Origin: Gemmatimonadaceae bacterium
GTDB taxonomy: Bacteria; Gemmatimonadota; Gemmatimonadetes; Gemmatimonadales; Gemmatimonadaceae
Reading direction: 5' to 3'
Assembly: GCA_025356185.1 (NCBI GenBank)
Contig: JANXUN010000151.1
Span: forward strand, 1 to 6,122
Length of the DNA stretch: 6,122 nt
Part shown: positions 1-5,969 of the stretch, piece by piece
How the letters are laid out: each line of letters starts with the position of its first letter
Position numbering within the stretch: position 1 is the first letter of the stretch
Translations under genes and position numbers: made by a program
Notes under the pieces: generated by a model
Database searches by the model: none
What the model was told of the DNA's origin: nothing
Seen by the model: only the letters and a program-made list of their open reading frames with translations

Positions 1-685
1 TTTTCGCCGACGCCTGATCGAGTTGCGCCTGCGACGTCAAATCGACGGTGTGGCTCAACAACGATGGGTTGGCTTTGTTCTTGAGCAACACCGCAATCGT
101 CGCTGGCCGATTGGCCGCAGCCGCAAACATCAGTGGGGTCTGTCCCCACTCACCTTCGCGTGCGTCGACGTTGGCGCCGTGCTTGATCAACTCTGCGACC
201 GCTTCGGCGTTTCCACCTTCGGCAGCGAGGTGCAGTGCAGAGGCGCCGCCGGTTGTCAGTGCACTCGCACTCGCACCAGCGTTGAGCAGTGCTCGCACAG
301 CACCAGCGCGACCGTTGCGTGCCGCAACGTGCAGCGGCGTGTTTGCACCCAGTCGGGTTGTGGCGGACACTTTCGCGCCAGCCTTGATCAGCAAGTTCGT
401 CATCACGGTGTCGCCATGATCGGCGGCCCAATGCAGCGCCGTCATCCCGTCGCCCTGCGCGTAATTCGGATCGGCTTTCGCCGCGAGCAGTGCACGCACC
501 GCTGGCAGATCTCCGCGACCTGCTGCCGCCGCCAGCGCCGCCGCAGAGTTCGCGTCGGTCGTGCTAATCTTGGCCGTGGTTGTCTTAGCGTGATCGCTGC
601 CTTTTGCTGCGGTCGCTTGCGCCGACATCGACGCAAGCGGAGCCAGCAACAGTGCAGACGACAGGATGGCTATCTGTTTTCTCAT
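1..685 (-). CDS. Exported ankyrin-repeat protein, C-terminus cut by window edge
   Basis: The first 228 codons are present and the gene runs off the window start with no stop. Residues 1-24 form a Sec signal peptide: MRKQ, a hydrophobic core (IAILSSALLLAPLA), then a likely AQA cleavage site before T25. A Thr/Ala-rich linker of about 20 residues follows. From about residue 46 there are five ankyrin repeats of roughly 30-34 residues, with the hallmark motifs TALHWAADHG (82-91), TPLHVAARNG (116-125), SALHLAAEGG (149-158) and TPLMFAAAAN (183-192), and LL-x-x-GA/KA-x-x-N turns between them. The start is fixed by a strong ribosome binding site 6 nt upstream and lies only 12 nt after the DUF1552 stop, so it is the third gene of that operon. 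Ankyrin repeats bind proteins; with a signal peptide this one probably acts in the periplasm or outside, perhaps docking its operon partners (inference). The partner is unknown. Confidence 0.9.
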   Translation of the reverse strand, partial: MRKQIAILSSALLLAPLASMSAQATAAKGSDHAKTTTAKISTTDANSAAALAAAAGRGDLPAVRALLAAKADPNYAQGDGMTALHWAADHGDTVMTNLLIKAGAKVSATTRLGANTPLHVAARNGRAGAVRALLNAGASASALTTGGASALHLAAEGGNAEAVAELIKHGANVDAREGEWGQTPLMFAAAANRPATIAVLLKNKANPSLLSHTVDLTSQAQLDQASAK

Positions 686-690
686 GCGAA

Positions 691-697
691 TCTCCTC
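691..697 (-). promoter_or_regulatory. Strong Shine-Dalgarno site of the ankyrin gene
   Basis: Read on the minus strand, the stop codon of the DUF1552 gene is followed at once by GAGGAGA, then about 5-6 nt to the ATG at 685. It is the best ribosome binding site in the window. It decides the ankyrin start and indicates independent, efficient initiation within the shared transcript. Confidence 0.75.
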
Positions 698-2098
698 TTA
701 CGCGTTCAGTGCGAAGGGCGACACACTGTCGCCAAAGCTGCGCATGTTGTCGACGCCAAACTTGTGCAACAACGTGAGGAACACATCAGCCATCGGCGTT
801 TCATCGGGCGCCTTGAGGTGTGTGTTGCCAGGAAGCTTGCTGCCGTCGCCCAACAAAATCAGTGGGCAGCGACGGTGCGCGTGAATGTTCGGATCCGACA
901 TCGGCGAACCGTAAATGATTGTCGTTTTGTCGAGCAGGCTGCTGTCGCCTTCCATCGTGTTCTTGAGTTTGTCCAAGAAGTACGGAAGCATGCCGACGTG
1001 ATACTTGTTGATCAGGTTGAATTCCATGATGGCCGACTCACGGCCACCGTGGTGAGACGCCGGATGGAAACCTTTGTTCGTTCCGCTTTCTGCGAACGTG
1101 CGGCTGGACGCGTCGCGACCCGTCTTGAATGAGAACACGCGCGTCATGTCTGACTGGAACGCCAACACCTGAATGTCGAACATCAACTTCATGTGTTCTT
1201 CAAACGAGTCGGGAACGCCGACAGGCGCTTCCGGCATCGCGCGCTCCTCGCCGCTCTTGTTTTTCGCTTCGACCTTTTGAATGCGACGTTCCAGTTCGCG
1301 AATGTTTTCGAGGTAGTGCTCGAGACGCTGTTTATCGGCCGCGCCCAAGTCGCGCTTCATGACGCCCAACTCTGACACCATCCAATCAAGGATGCTGCCG
1401 TTGTCGCGACGGCGCACCGTACGATCGGCGTTGTTCGCACCGGCACCGAACAGCAGATCGAACGCTGCGCGCGGATTGCGAATCATCGGCAGCGGCTCGG
1501 ACGGCGACGCCCAGCTGATCGTGTCGGTGTAGGCGCACGCATAGTTGTATGTGCAACCACCAGCCTGATCGAGATTTTCGATGCACAGTTGCATCGAAGG
1601 CAGCGGCGTCTCTTGTCCGATTTTTCGGGCGACGATTTGATCGAACGACGTGCCGCAGAACAGATCTGATCCTTGGGTCTGCTTCGGATGCGATTGCGTG
1701 AGAAACACCGCTGCCGAACGGAAGTGATCGCCGCCAATTTCAGGCGCTTCGAATGCTTCCGCCATGCGCACGTCGGTGTTGCTGACGATGGTCAAGTATT
1801 TGCGCCACGCCTCCAACGGTGCGAGTGCGCTGTCGCCGCCCAAGGTAAAGTCGCGTCCGACGCCGGCAGGCGCCCACAAGTTTTTGCTGGCACCCCACGC
1901 GTTGCTGCCGGCCGCCCCGTGCACCGATTCGATGCAGACCAGACGACTCTTGTCAGCGGCTGCCGCCGTCGCCTTACCCAAACGACCGAACGCGCGTCCA
2001 GCGGGCTCCATCGCGTCAAGGTAGGGGAGCGCAATGGTGGCGCTTAGGCCCTGTAGAAACGTCCGGCGATGCAGATGCTTCTGGGTCAAAAACGTCAT
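698..2098 (-). CDS. DUF1552 (HXXSHH) protein with Tat signal
   Basis: A complete 466-residue protein, a usual length for the DUF1552 family (PF07586). The N-terminus has a twin-arginine signal: H10-R11-R12-T-F-L-Q, then a hydrophobic stretch (LSATIALPYLDA), so it is probably exported folded. The family's HXXSHH motif is H345-P-A-S-H-H350. Other conserved-looking parts are GGDHFRSAAVFLT (122-134), a cysteine/aromatic patch around C172, C182 and C188 ending in DTISW, and GSPMSDPNIHAH (397-408) followed by PLILLGDG. Such His/Asp clusters resemble those of the alkaline phosphatase/sulfatase-like DUF1501 relatives, so metal binding is a reasonable inference, but no reaction is established. Charged residues 245-285 could form a helical hairpin or coiled coil. 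The gene starts 81 nt after the DUF1592 stop and has no clear ribosome binding site; the Tat motif position supports the ATG at 2098. Confidence 0.92.
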   Translation of the reverse strand: MTFLTQKHLHRRTFLQGLSATIALPYLDAMEPAGRAFGRLGKATAAAADKSRLVCIESVHGAAGSNAWGASKNLWAPAGVGRDFTLGGDSALAPLEAWRKYLTIVSNTDVRMAEAFEAPEIGGDHFRSAAVFLTQSHPKQTQGSDLFCGTSFDQIVARKIGQETPLPSMQLCIENLDQAGGCTYNYACAYTDTISWASPSEPLPMIRNPRAAFDLLFGAGANNADRTVRRRDNGSILDWMVSELGVMKRDLGAADKQRLEHYLENIRELERRIQKVEAKNKSGEERAMPEAPVGVPDSFEEHMKLMFDIQVLAFQSDMTRVFSFKTGRDASSRTFAESGTNKGFHPASHHGGRESAIMEFNLINKYHVGMLPYFLDKLKNTMEGDSSLLDKTTIIYGSPMSDPNIHAHRRCPLILLGDGSKLPGNTHLKAPDETPMADVFLTLLHKFGVDNMRSFGDSVSPFALNA

Positions 2099-2179
2099 CG
2101 GATAGGTCTCGGAGCAAATGGTGGAGCGAACGGGAACAACGCGAGGGATGAACGACGACTTACGACAACAGACTTGGTT

Positions 2180-4684
2180 TTAATGCTCGTCAGCGCTGAC
2201 GGTTTCCACACGCTTCGTGCGGAATGCCCGACTGTTTACAACACCCAAGACGTACGCGGAAAAGCGATTGTTCTTTGTTTGCGCGTCTTTCACGATCGAC
2301 CGAACCGTGGTCTGATCGTAGTCTTCCATGCGGCGACCGAGCGCGTACGCCATCAGGTTTTCGGTGAAGTTGCGCATCAACGGAATCGGACGTGACAACA
2401 ACGCCTTCGTCAATTCGTCGGGCGTCGAGATCGACGTTCCGTCGTACAGCTGACCGCGCGTATCCAATGCCGCGCCGTTCTCGCGGTACCGCACGCGACC
2501 GGTGACGTCAAAGTTGTCGAGCGCCAATCCGATGGGATCCATGAACAGGTGACACGACTTGCACGTGGGATTCGCACGATGCAGCTCCATGCGTTCACGC
2601 GTCGTCAGCACCTTTCCATCTTTCGAGCCGGCGGTCTGTTCGAGATCGGGCACGTTCGGCGGCGGCGGCGGCGGCGGCGTGCCAAGCAGCACTTCCATGA
2701 CCCACTTGCCGCGCAACACCGGTGATGTGCGATTGCCCAACGACGTTTGCACAAGAATGGAACCCTGCCCGAAGATGCCGCGACGCGTTGCATCGGGGTA
2801 ATTCACGCGACGGAAATCGGTGCCTGCAACATCAGGGATGCCGTAGTGCTTGGCCAAGCGCTCGTTCACGTACGTGAAGTCCGCGTTGAACAGCTCGATC
2901 ACGCTCGCGTCGCGGCGAACGATATCCTGAAAGAACAGCTCCGTTTCTTTCTGCATGCTGTTCGCCAGCTTGAGATCGAAATCGGGAAACAGGAACGCGT
3001 CCGGATGCACCTTTTCCAAATCTTGCAAGCGCAGCCACTGCGCAGCGAACCGCTTTGACATCGCTTCGGAGCGCGGATCGGCAAGCATGCGCTTCACTTC
3101 AGCGTTGTACGTCGCGGGAACCGTCAGCTGCTGGTGACGCGCAAGCGACAACAGGCGATCGTCGGGCATTGAGCCCCACAAGAAGAACGACAGTCGCGAC
3201 GCGAGTTCGTAATCGCCAACACGGACATCGGTGCCAGGCGCCGCGGATGCCGGTGTGCGCTCGAAGCGGAACACAAATTTCGGGTGCGACAACATCGCTT
3301 GCAGGGCGAGGCGAATGCCGTCTTCAAATCCCGCACCATTCTGCGCGATGCCGCGATCGTAAAACTTCATCAATCCCGCAACGTCTTTCGCCGCTGACGT
3401 CTGGCGATACGCTTTTCCCGACAACCGCGTCAGGATTTGTTCTGCACAGGCGCGCTGAGCGGCTTTGGCGGTTGGATGACAGCTAAAAATCGCTTGACGG
3501 CTTGGCGAATCAGAGACGCCCGTCACGCGATACGGTCCGGTCACCATCACGTCGGAAATAAACGGCGGTTCGGTGGTGCCAGCTGACGCGTTACCACCCG
3601 ACGCACGCGACCAATCGTGCGGCTTGATCAGATCTTCATACGGCCCTTCGGCGCGACGCGCGAAGGCGACCGCGATCTTGTGCTGTCCAGTCTTCACCTT
3701 GATCGGATCGAGGCGCAGGTAGTCGAAGCCGGCAGGAGCATCTGCCGATGCGCCGTTGCGCGAAATGCCTTTTTCGTACGGCAGCAGCGCGACTTGTTCG
3801 CCATCGATTGATAACACGACGTCTTCCATCTTCGCGCCGGTGCCACCACCAACGTTGATGCGAATGTCGTACTCTGCATCGGCGGGGAACGTGTGCACGG
3901 CAACCAAGCCGCCACGCGATCCGTACGGTGCGCCCTCGACAAAGTCCCAAGGATGCTGCGAATCAAACGGTGATGCCTTAAACGTTGTTTGCGTTACCGC
4001 CGCGTTCTTGTCGCCAACGGCGATGCGACTGACGGCAGACGCCGCGTTTAAATACGCTTCGAGCAGTGTTGCCGACGGCATTTGCACGTCGGAGATGTTA
4101 TCGAAGTTTGCGCTCTTGGTGTCGAGCGGCAAGTAGTCGCCCGCGTTGATCTGCACGTTGAACAGATCGCGAATGACATGCTCGTACTCTGGGCGATTCA
4201 ATCGACCAAACACGCGCATGCCCGGATTCGCCGGACCCGACTTATCGACGACGGTTTCGAGCGCTTCGACTAACGCGGTGAGTGTGTCACCGGTCGGACG
4301 TCGCGAACCTGGCGGCGGCATCATCTGCGCGCGCAGCTGGCGAATCATTTTTTCTGATGTCTCTAACTCCACAGCAGCGGAATCGACTGAATATCCCGCC
4401 AGCGACAAGTTGCCCTTTCGCTGCGTCGCGCTGTGGCACGATCCGCAGTAGCGTTGAACGACGCTCGTGAGTTCTTTGTGCGCGATGCCTCGTGTGCTGG
4501 TCGGCACCTTGCGCTTCGTCAACGTCGCGACGAGATGGCCGGCCGCGAGGTCAGGCGCAGGCGTCGTGCGCGCCGCAGAGGTGACCGTCGGCGTTGGACG
4601 AACCGTCGATGTGTGCAGCGTGGGAACCATCGTCGTAAACGCCGACGTGGCGACAACGCCTGACAACACCAGAAAACCCTTCAT
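2180..4684 (-). CDS. DUF1592-type exported cytochrome-like protein, two CXXCH motifs
   Basis: A predicted 834-residue exported protein of the planctomycete-cytochrome family (DUF1587/1595/1592/1588/1585 architecture). After a Sec-type signal (residues 1 to about 16, MKGFLVLSGVVATSAF) and a Thr/Pro-rich linker comes a cytochrome c-like domain with C80-G-S-C-H84 and a possible Met ligand in MMPPP (121-125). Then: DUF1587 (about 159-222, RLNRPEYEHVIRDLF); a probable beta-sandwich (about 240-390, with YGSRGGLVAVHTFPAD); IFSCHP (399-404) and DUF1595 (about 408-470); DUF1592 (about 488-620, YELASRLSFFLWGSMPDD); DUF1588 (about 633-735), with a seven-proline run at 670-676 and a second haem site C708-K-S-C-H712; and DUF1585 (about 745-818). 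The frame stays open to a TTG at 4819, but the ATG at 4684 has GGAG 8 nt upstream and begins a good signal peptide, so I chose it. It is probably a periplasmic or surface redox protein; the substrate is unknown. Confidence 0.92.
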   Translation of the reverse strand: MKGFLVLSGVVATSAFTTMVPTLHTSTVRPTPTVTSAARTTPAPDLAAGHLVATLTKRKVPTSTRGIAHKELTSVVQRYCGSCHSATQRKGNLSLAGYSVDSAAVELETSEKMIRQLRAQMMPPPGSRRPTGDTLTALVEALETVVDKSGPANPGMRVFGRLNRPEYEHVIRDLFNVQINAGDYLPLDTKSANFDNISDVQMPSATLLEAYLNAASAVSRIAVGDKNAAVTQTTFKASPFDSQHPWDFVEGAPYGSRGGLVAVHTFPADAEYDIRINVGGGTGAKMEDVVLSIDGEQVALLPYEKGISRNGASADAPAGFDYLRLDPIKVKTGQHKIAVAFARRAEGPYEDLIKPHDWSRASGGNASAGTTEPPFISDVMVTGPYRVTGVSDSPSRQAIFSCHPTAKAAQRACAEQILTRLSGKAYRQTSAAKDVAGLMKFYDRGIAQNGAGFEDGIRLALQAMLSHPKFVFRFERTPASAAPGTDVRVGDYELASRLSFFLWGSMPDDRLLSLARHQQLTVPATYNAEVKRMLADPRSEAMSKRFAAQWLRLQDLEKVHPDAFLFPDFDLKLANSMQKETELFFQDIVRRDASVIELFNADFTYVNERLAKHYGIPDVAGTDFRRVNYPDATRRGIFGQGSILVQTSLGNRTSPVLRGKWVMEVLLGTPPPPPPPNVPDLEQTAGSKDGKVLTTRERMELHRANPTCKSCHLFMDPIGLALDNFDVTGRVRYRENGAALDTRGQLYDGTSISTPDELTKALLSRPIPLMRNFTENLMAYALGRRMEDYDQTTVRSIVKDAQTKNNRFSAYVLGVVNSRAFRTKRVETVSADEH
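2657..2677. repeat. (CGG)7 microsatellite encoding seven prolines
   Basis: Seven perfect CGG triplets on the plus strand, read as CCG proline codons (residues 670-676) in the DUF1588 part of the large protein. A proline run after a LLGT-like segment is common in this family, so it is probably a real linker. Gain or loss of repeat units would keep the frame. Confidence 0.85.
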
Positions 4685-4692
4685 GCCGTGCA

Positions 4693-4696
4693 CTCC
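4693..4696 (-). promoter_or_regulatory. Ribosome binding site deciding the DUF1592 start
   Basis: On the minus strand ACGGAGTGCACGGC precedes the ATG at 4684, placing GGAG 8 nt before it. The upstream in-frame alternatives, ATG at 4747 and TTG at 4819, show no comparable site and would put about 20 to 45 polar, Arg-rich residues before the signal peptide. Confidence 0.55.
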
Positions 4697-4848
4697 GTGA
4701 GAGAGCTGCAGCGGGCGAGATGCAACACGCGTCGGGGTGCGACGCATTGTGACACAACGCCTGCGTGGGCCACGTGACGCCGACGGGGGAGAGGTCGGCT
4801 CACTGTGTAATACGGACAACTAGGCAAAAGCGTGGAGACTCTGTTAGA

Positions 4849-4876
4849 AGTATCGGCAGAAAATTCATTTGGGCAA
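4849..4876 (-). promoter_or_regulatory. Candidate sigma70-like promoter for the DUF1592 operon
   Basis: On the minus strand TTGCCC (4876-4871, 4 of 6 matches to TTGACA) is separated by 16 nt from GATACT (4854-4849, 4 of 6 matches to TATAAT). It lies in the only AT-richer part of the gap. It would give a leader of about 155 nt before the ATG at 4684. The match is weak and was found by eye. Confidence 0.25.
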
Positions 4877-4891
4877 GTGGGAAGTGCCGAT
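4852..4891. repeat. 7-bp inverted repeat ATCGGCA...TGCCGAT around the candidate promoter
   Basis: Perfect arms lie at 4852-4858 and 4885-4891, separated by 26 bp, so matching arm positions are 33 bp apart, about three helical turns. One arm overlaps the candidate -10 and the other lies just upstream of the candidate -35. This could be an operator for a dimeric regulator; it could also be chance. Confidence 0.35.
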
Positions 4892-4948
4892 CTTAATAGG
4901 TTGTGCAGAGCGCATTTTTGTGCGACGTCGGGGGCGTTTTCTGCGCCT

Positions 4949-4999
4949 GCACGGGGTGAGCCGTGCGGCGCGGCCGTCAGCCGTGCCGTGGCCGCGTCG
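4949..4999 (-). terminator. GC-rich hairpins after ispE, terminator-like but without a T-run
   Basis: Starting about 15 nt after the ispE stop, the minus strand can pair CGACGCGGCC (4999-4990) with GGCCGCGCCG (4975-4966): 9 of 10 positions pair around a 14-nt loop. Next to it, GCACGG (4966-4961) pairs with CCGTGC (4954-4949) around a 6-nt loop. No T-tract follows, so a classic intrinsic terminator is not shown. It could slow polymerase, protect the 3' end of the mRNA, or help Rho-dependent termination. Confidence 0.35.
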
Positions 5000-5013
5000 T
5001 CGCAGGGCTTGAT

Positions 5014-5934
5014 TCAGCCAGTCGTGGTAAACAAGGTTCGAAATTCGCTGGAGACGGGCGCCTTAGACGCTATCACGGAGCGCATTTCGCCCAGGGTGGC
5101 GGTCGAAAGCACGAAGCAGGTGGCTCCGCTCCCGCTCAATGCGCCAATCGATGGCGAGCCCGACCGTACCAATCGATCGGCCCAATCACGCGCCATCGGG
5201 AGTACCTGAGCCACGCCAGGGTGCAGTCTTGAGACGACGTCATCGAAATCGTTCGACGCGTGTTGGGTGACGCCGCTCCAATCGCCAAGCTCATCAGTGG
5301 AATAGTCGCGTTCGCCAGCTCGCTGGCCGCTCTGCTCTCGTGCGTGGGCGAACGCGGAGTAGGCCGCGCCGGTGTTTACGCCAGTCGAAAAGGCGAAGAG
5401 GGCAACCTGCGCCACCGGCAGCGGATCAAGCGCGAACAGCCGATCACCGTGACCAGATCCCCAGGCCCGTACCGCATTCAGTACAAAAAACGAGACATCG
5501 GCGCCAAGTTCTCTAGCGAGCTCAAGCAGACGACCCGCTGCCAGCGGCGTCGGCGCCAGCGCGTTAAGCGCACGAAGAACTGCGGCCGCATCGGAGCTCC
5601 CACCGCCCAGGCCACCGCCCACGGGAATCTGTTTATCGATGGTGATCTCCCATCCCGCATCCCACCCGGTGGCCTGCATAAAGCGTTCGGCGGCCTTCCA
5701 CGCCAAATTTTCTTGGGGCGCTCCTAGTCCTCCCTTCGGCATCGACGGACCATCGCAATGCAACGCACGAGACGTGACCCGCGTGTCCACCCTCACCGTG
5801 TCGTGCAGTGCCAACCGCTGAAACAGCGTTTCGATCCGGTGGTATCCGCTCGAGTCACGCGCGAGAATGCGCAAAATGAGATTGAGCTTCGCGTGTGCAC
5901 GCTCTACGCGCGCCGCATCTACAGTATCGCTCAT
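5014..5934 (-). CDS. ispE: 4-diphosphocytidyl-2-C-methyl-D-erythritol kinase
   Basis: IspE, a cytoplasmic GHMP-family kinase, uses ATP to phosphorylate the 2-hydroxyl of CDP-methylerythritol, the fourth enzymatic step of the MEP (non-mevalonate) isoprenoid pathway. The 306-residue protein has the expected landmarks: A-K16-L-N-L near the start (substrate-binding lysine), GYHRIETLF (30-38), the ATP-binding glycine-rich loop PVGGGLGGGSSDAA (104-117), the catalytic aspartate D146 in LGADVSFF, a G-x-G-H-G-D segment (159-164), NDF (228-230), and the C-terminal GHMP motif LSGSGATCF (266-274). It is somewhat longer than E. coli IspE (283), with extra residues around 195-225. In LGADVSFF a serine takes the place of the usual proline. 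The start ATG at 5934 has no clear Shine-Dalgarno site and lies beside a hairpin, which suggests translation coupled to upstream reading. The gene is separated from the DUF1592 operon by 329 bp and GC-rich hairpins. Confidence 0.97.
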   Translation of the reverse strand: MSDTVDAARVERAHAKLNLILRILARDSSGYHRIETLFQRLALHDTVRVDTRVTSRALHCDGPSMPKGGLGAPQENLAWKAAERFMQATGWDAGWEITIDKQIPVGGGLGGGSSDAAAVLRALNALAPTPLAAGRLLELARELGADVSFFVLNAVRAWGSGHGDRLFALDPLPVAQVALFAFSTGVNTGAAYSAFAHAREQSGQRAGERDYSTDELGDWSGVTQHASNDFDDVVSRLHPGVAQVLPMARDWADRLVRSGSPSIGALSGSGATCFVLSTATLGEMRSVIASKAPVSSEFRTLFTTTG

Positions 5935-5969
5935 GCGATCGTCACGGTCGCGGTGACGATCAGCTTCAT
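5931..5969 (-). CDS. Possible 12-codon coupling mini-ORF before ispE
   Basis: An ATG at 5969 opens a 12-residue frame, MKLIVTATVTIA, ending in TGA at 5933-5931. Its start overlaps the stop of the upstream membrane-protein gene as ATGA, and its stop overlaps the ispE start as ATGA. It has no visible ribosome binding site, so it would depend on ribosomes finishing the upstream gene. The peptide itself probably has no function. The arrangement could hand ribosomes to ispE, or could be a chance result in a 31-nt spacer. Confidence 0.3.
   Translation of the reverse strand: MKLIVTATVTIA
5937..5961 (-). promoter_or_regulatory. Perfect 9-bp hairpin abutting the ispE start codon
   Basis: On the minus strand GATCGTCAC (5961-5953), a 7-nt loop and GTGACGATC (5945-5937) form a perfect stem ending 2 nt before the ispE ATG. 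It occupies the place where a ribosome binding site would sit. A translating ribosome in the mini-ORF would melt it. The structure is seen directly; control of ispE translation is inferred. Confidence 0.45.

Larger units (their letters stand above)
4685..5013. other. 329-bp intergenic region between ispE and the DUF1592 operon
   Basis: No convincing gene or tRNA was found here on either strand. The ispE-proximal part (about 4940-5013) is very GC-rich and full of inverted repeats. The middle (about 4840-4920) is clearly richer in A and T and holds the promoter candidate. The part next to the DUF1592 gene (4685-4819) stays open in that gene's frame but has no typical start, so I read it as 5' leader. 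Confidence 0.7.

Noticed and set aside
23..1132. A 369-codon open frame on the plus strand
   Set aside because: It is antisense to the ankyrin gene and the end of the DUF1552 gene, crosses their junction, is rich in Arg, Cys and His as shadows of GC-rich genes are, and matches no family I know. The minus-strand genes have clear motifs.
4685..4819. N-terminal extension of the DUF1592 protein from TTG 4819 or ATG 4747
   Set aside because: The extra residues are polar and Arg-rich, would precede and bury the signal peptide, and neither start has a good ribosome binding site; ATG 4684 has both.
4911..4924. CGCA-TTTTTG-TGCG mini hairpin as a terminator
   Set aside because: The stem is only 4 bp with no G/C-rich extension, too weak to support a terminator call.
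4820..5013. A tRNA downstream of ispE, a known arrangement in some bacteria
   Set aside because: I found no cloverleaf, T-loop GTTCRA-type sequence or acceptor stem on either strand.
4832..5209. A 125-codon plus-strand frame starting in the intergenic gap
   Set aside because: It starts with GTG without a ribosome binding site, half of it is antisense to the ispE 3' end, and the product shows no recognisable motif.
5260..5727. A 155-codon plus-strand frame inside ispE
   Set aside because: It is fully antisense to ispE, whose conserved kinase motifs account for the coding signal.
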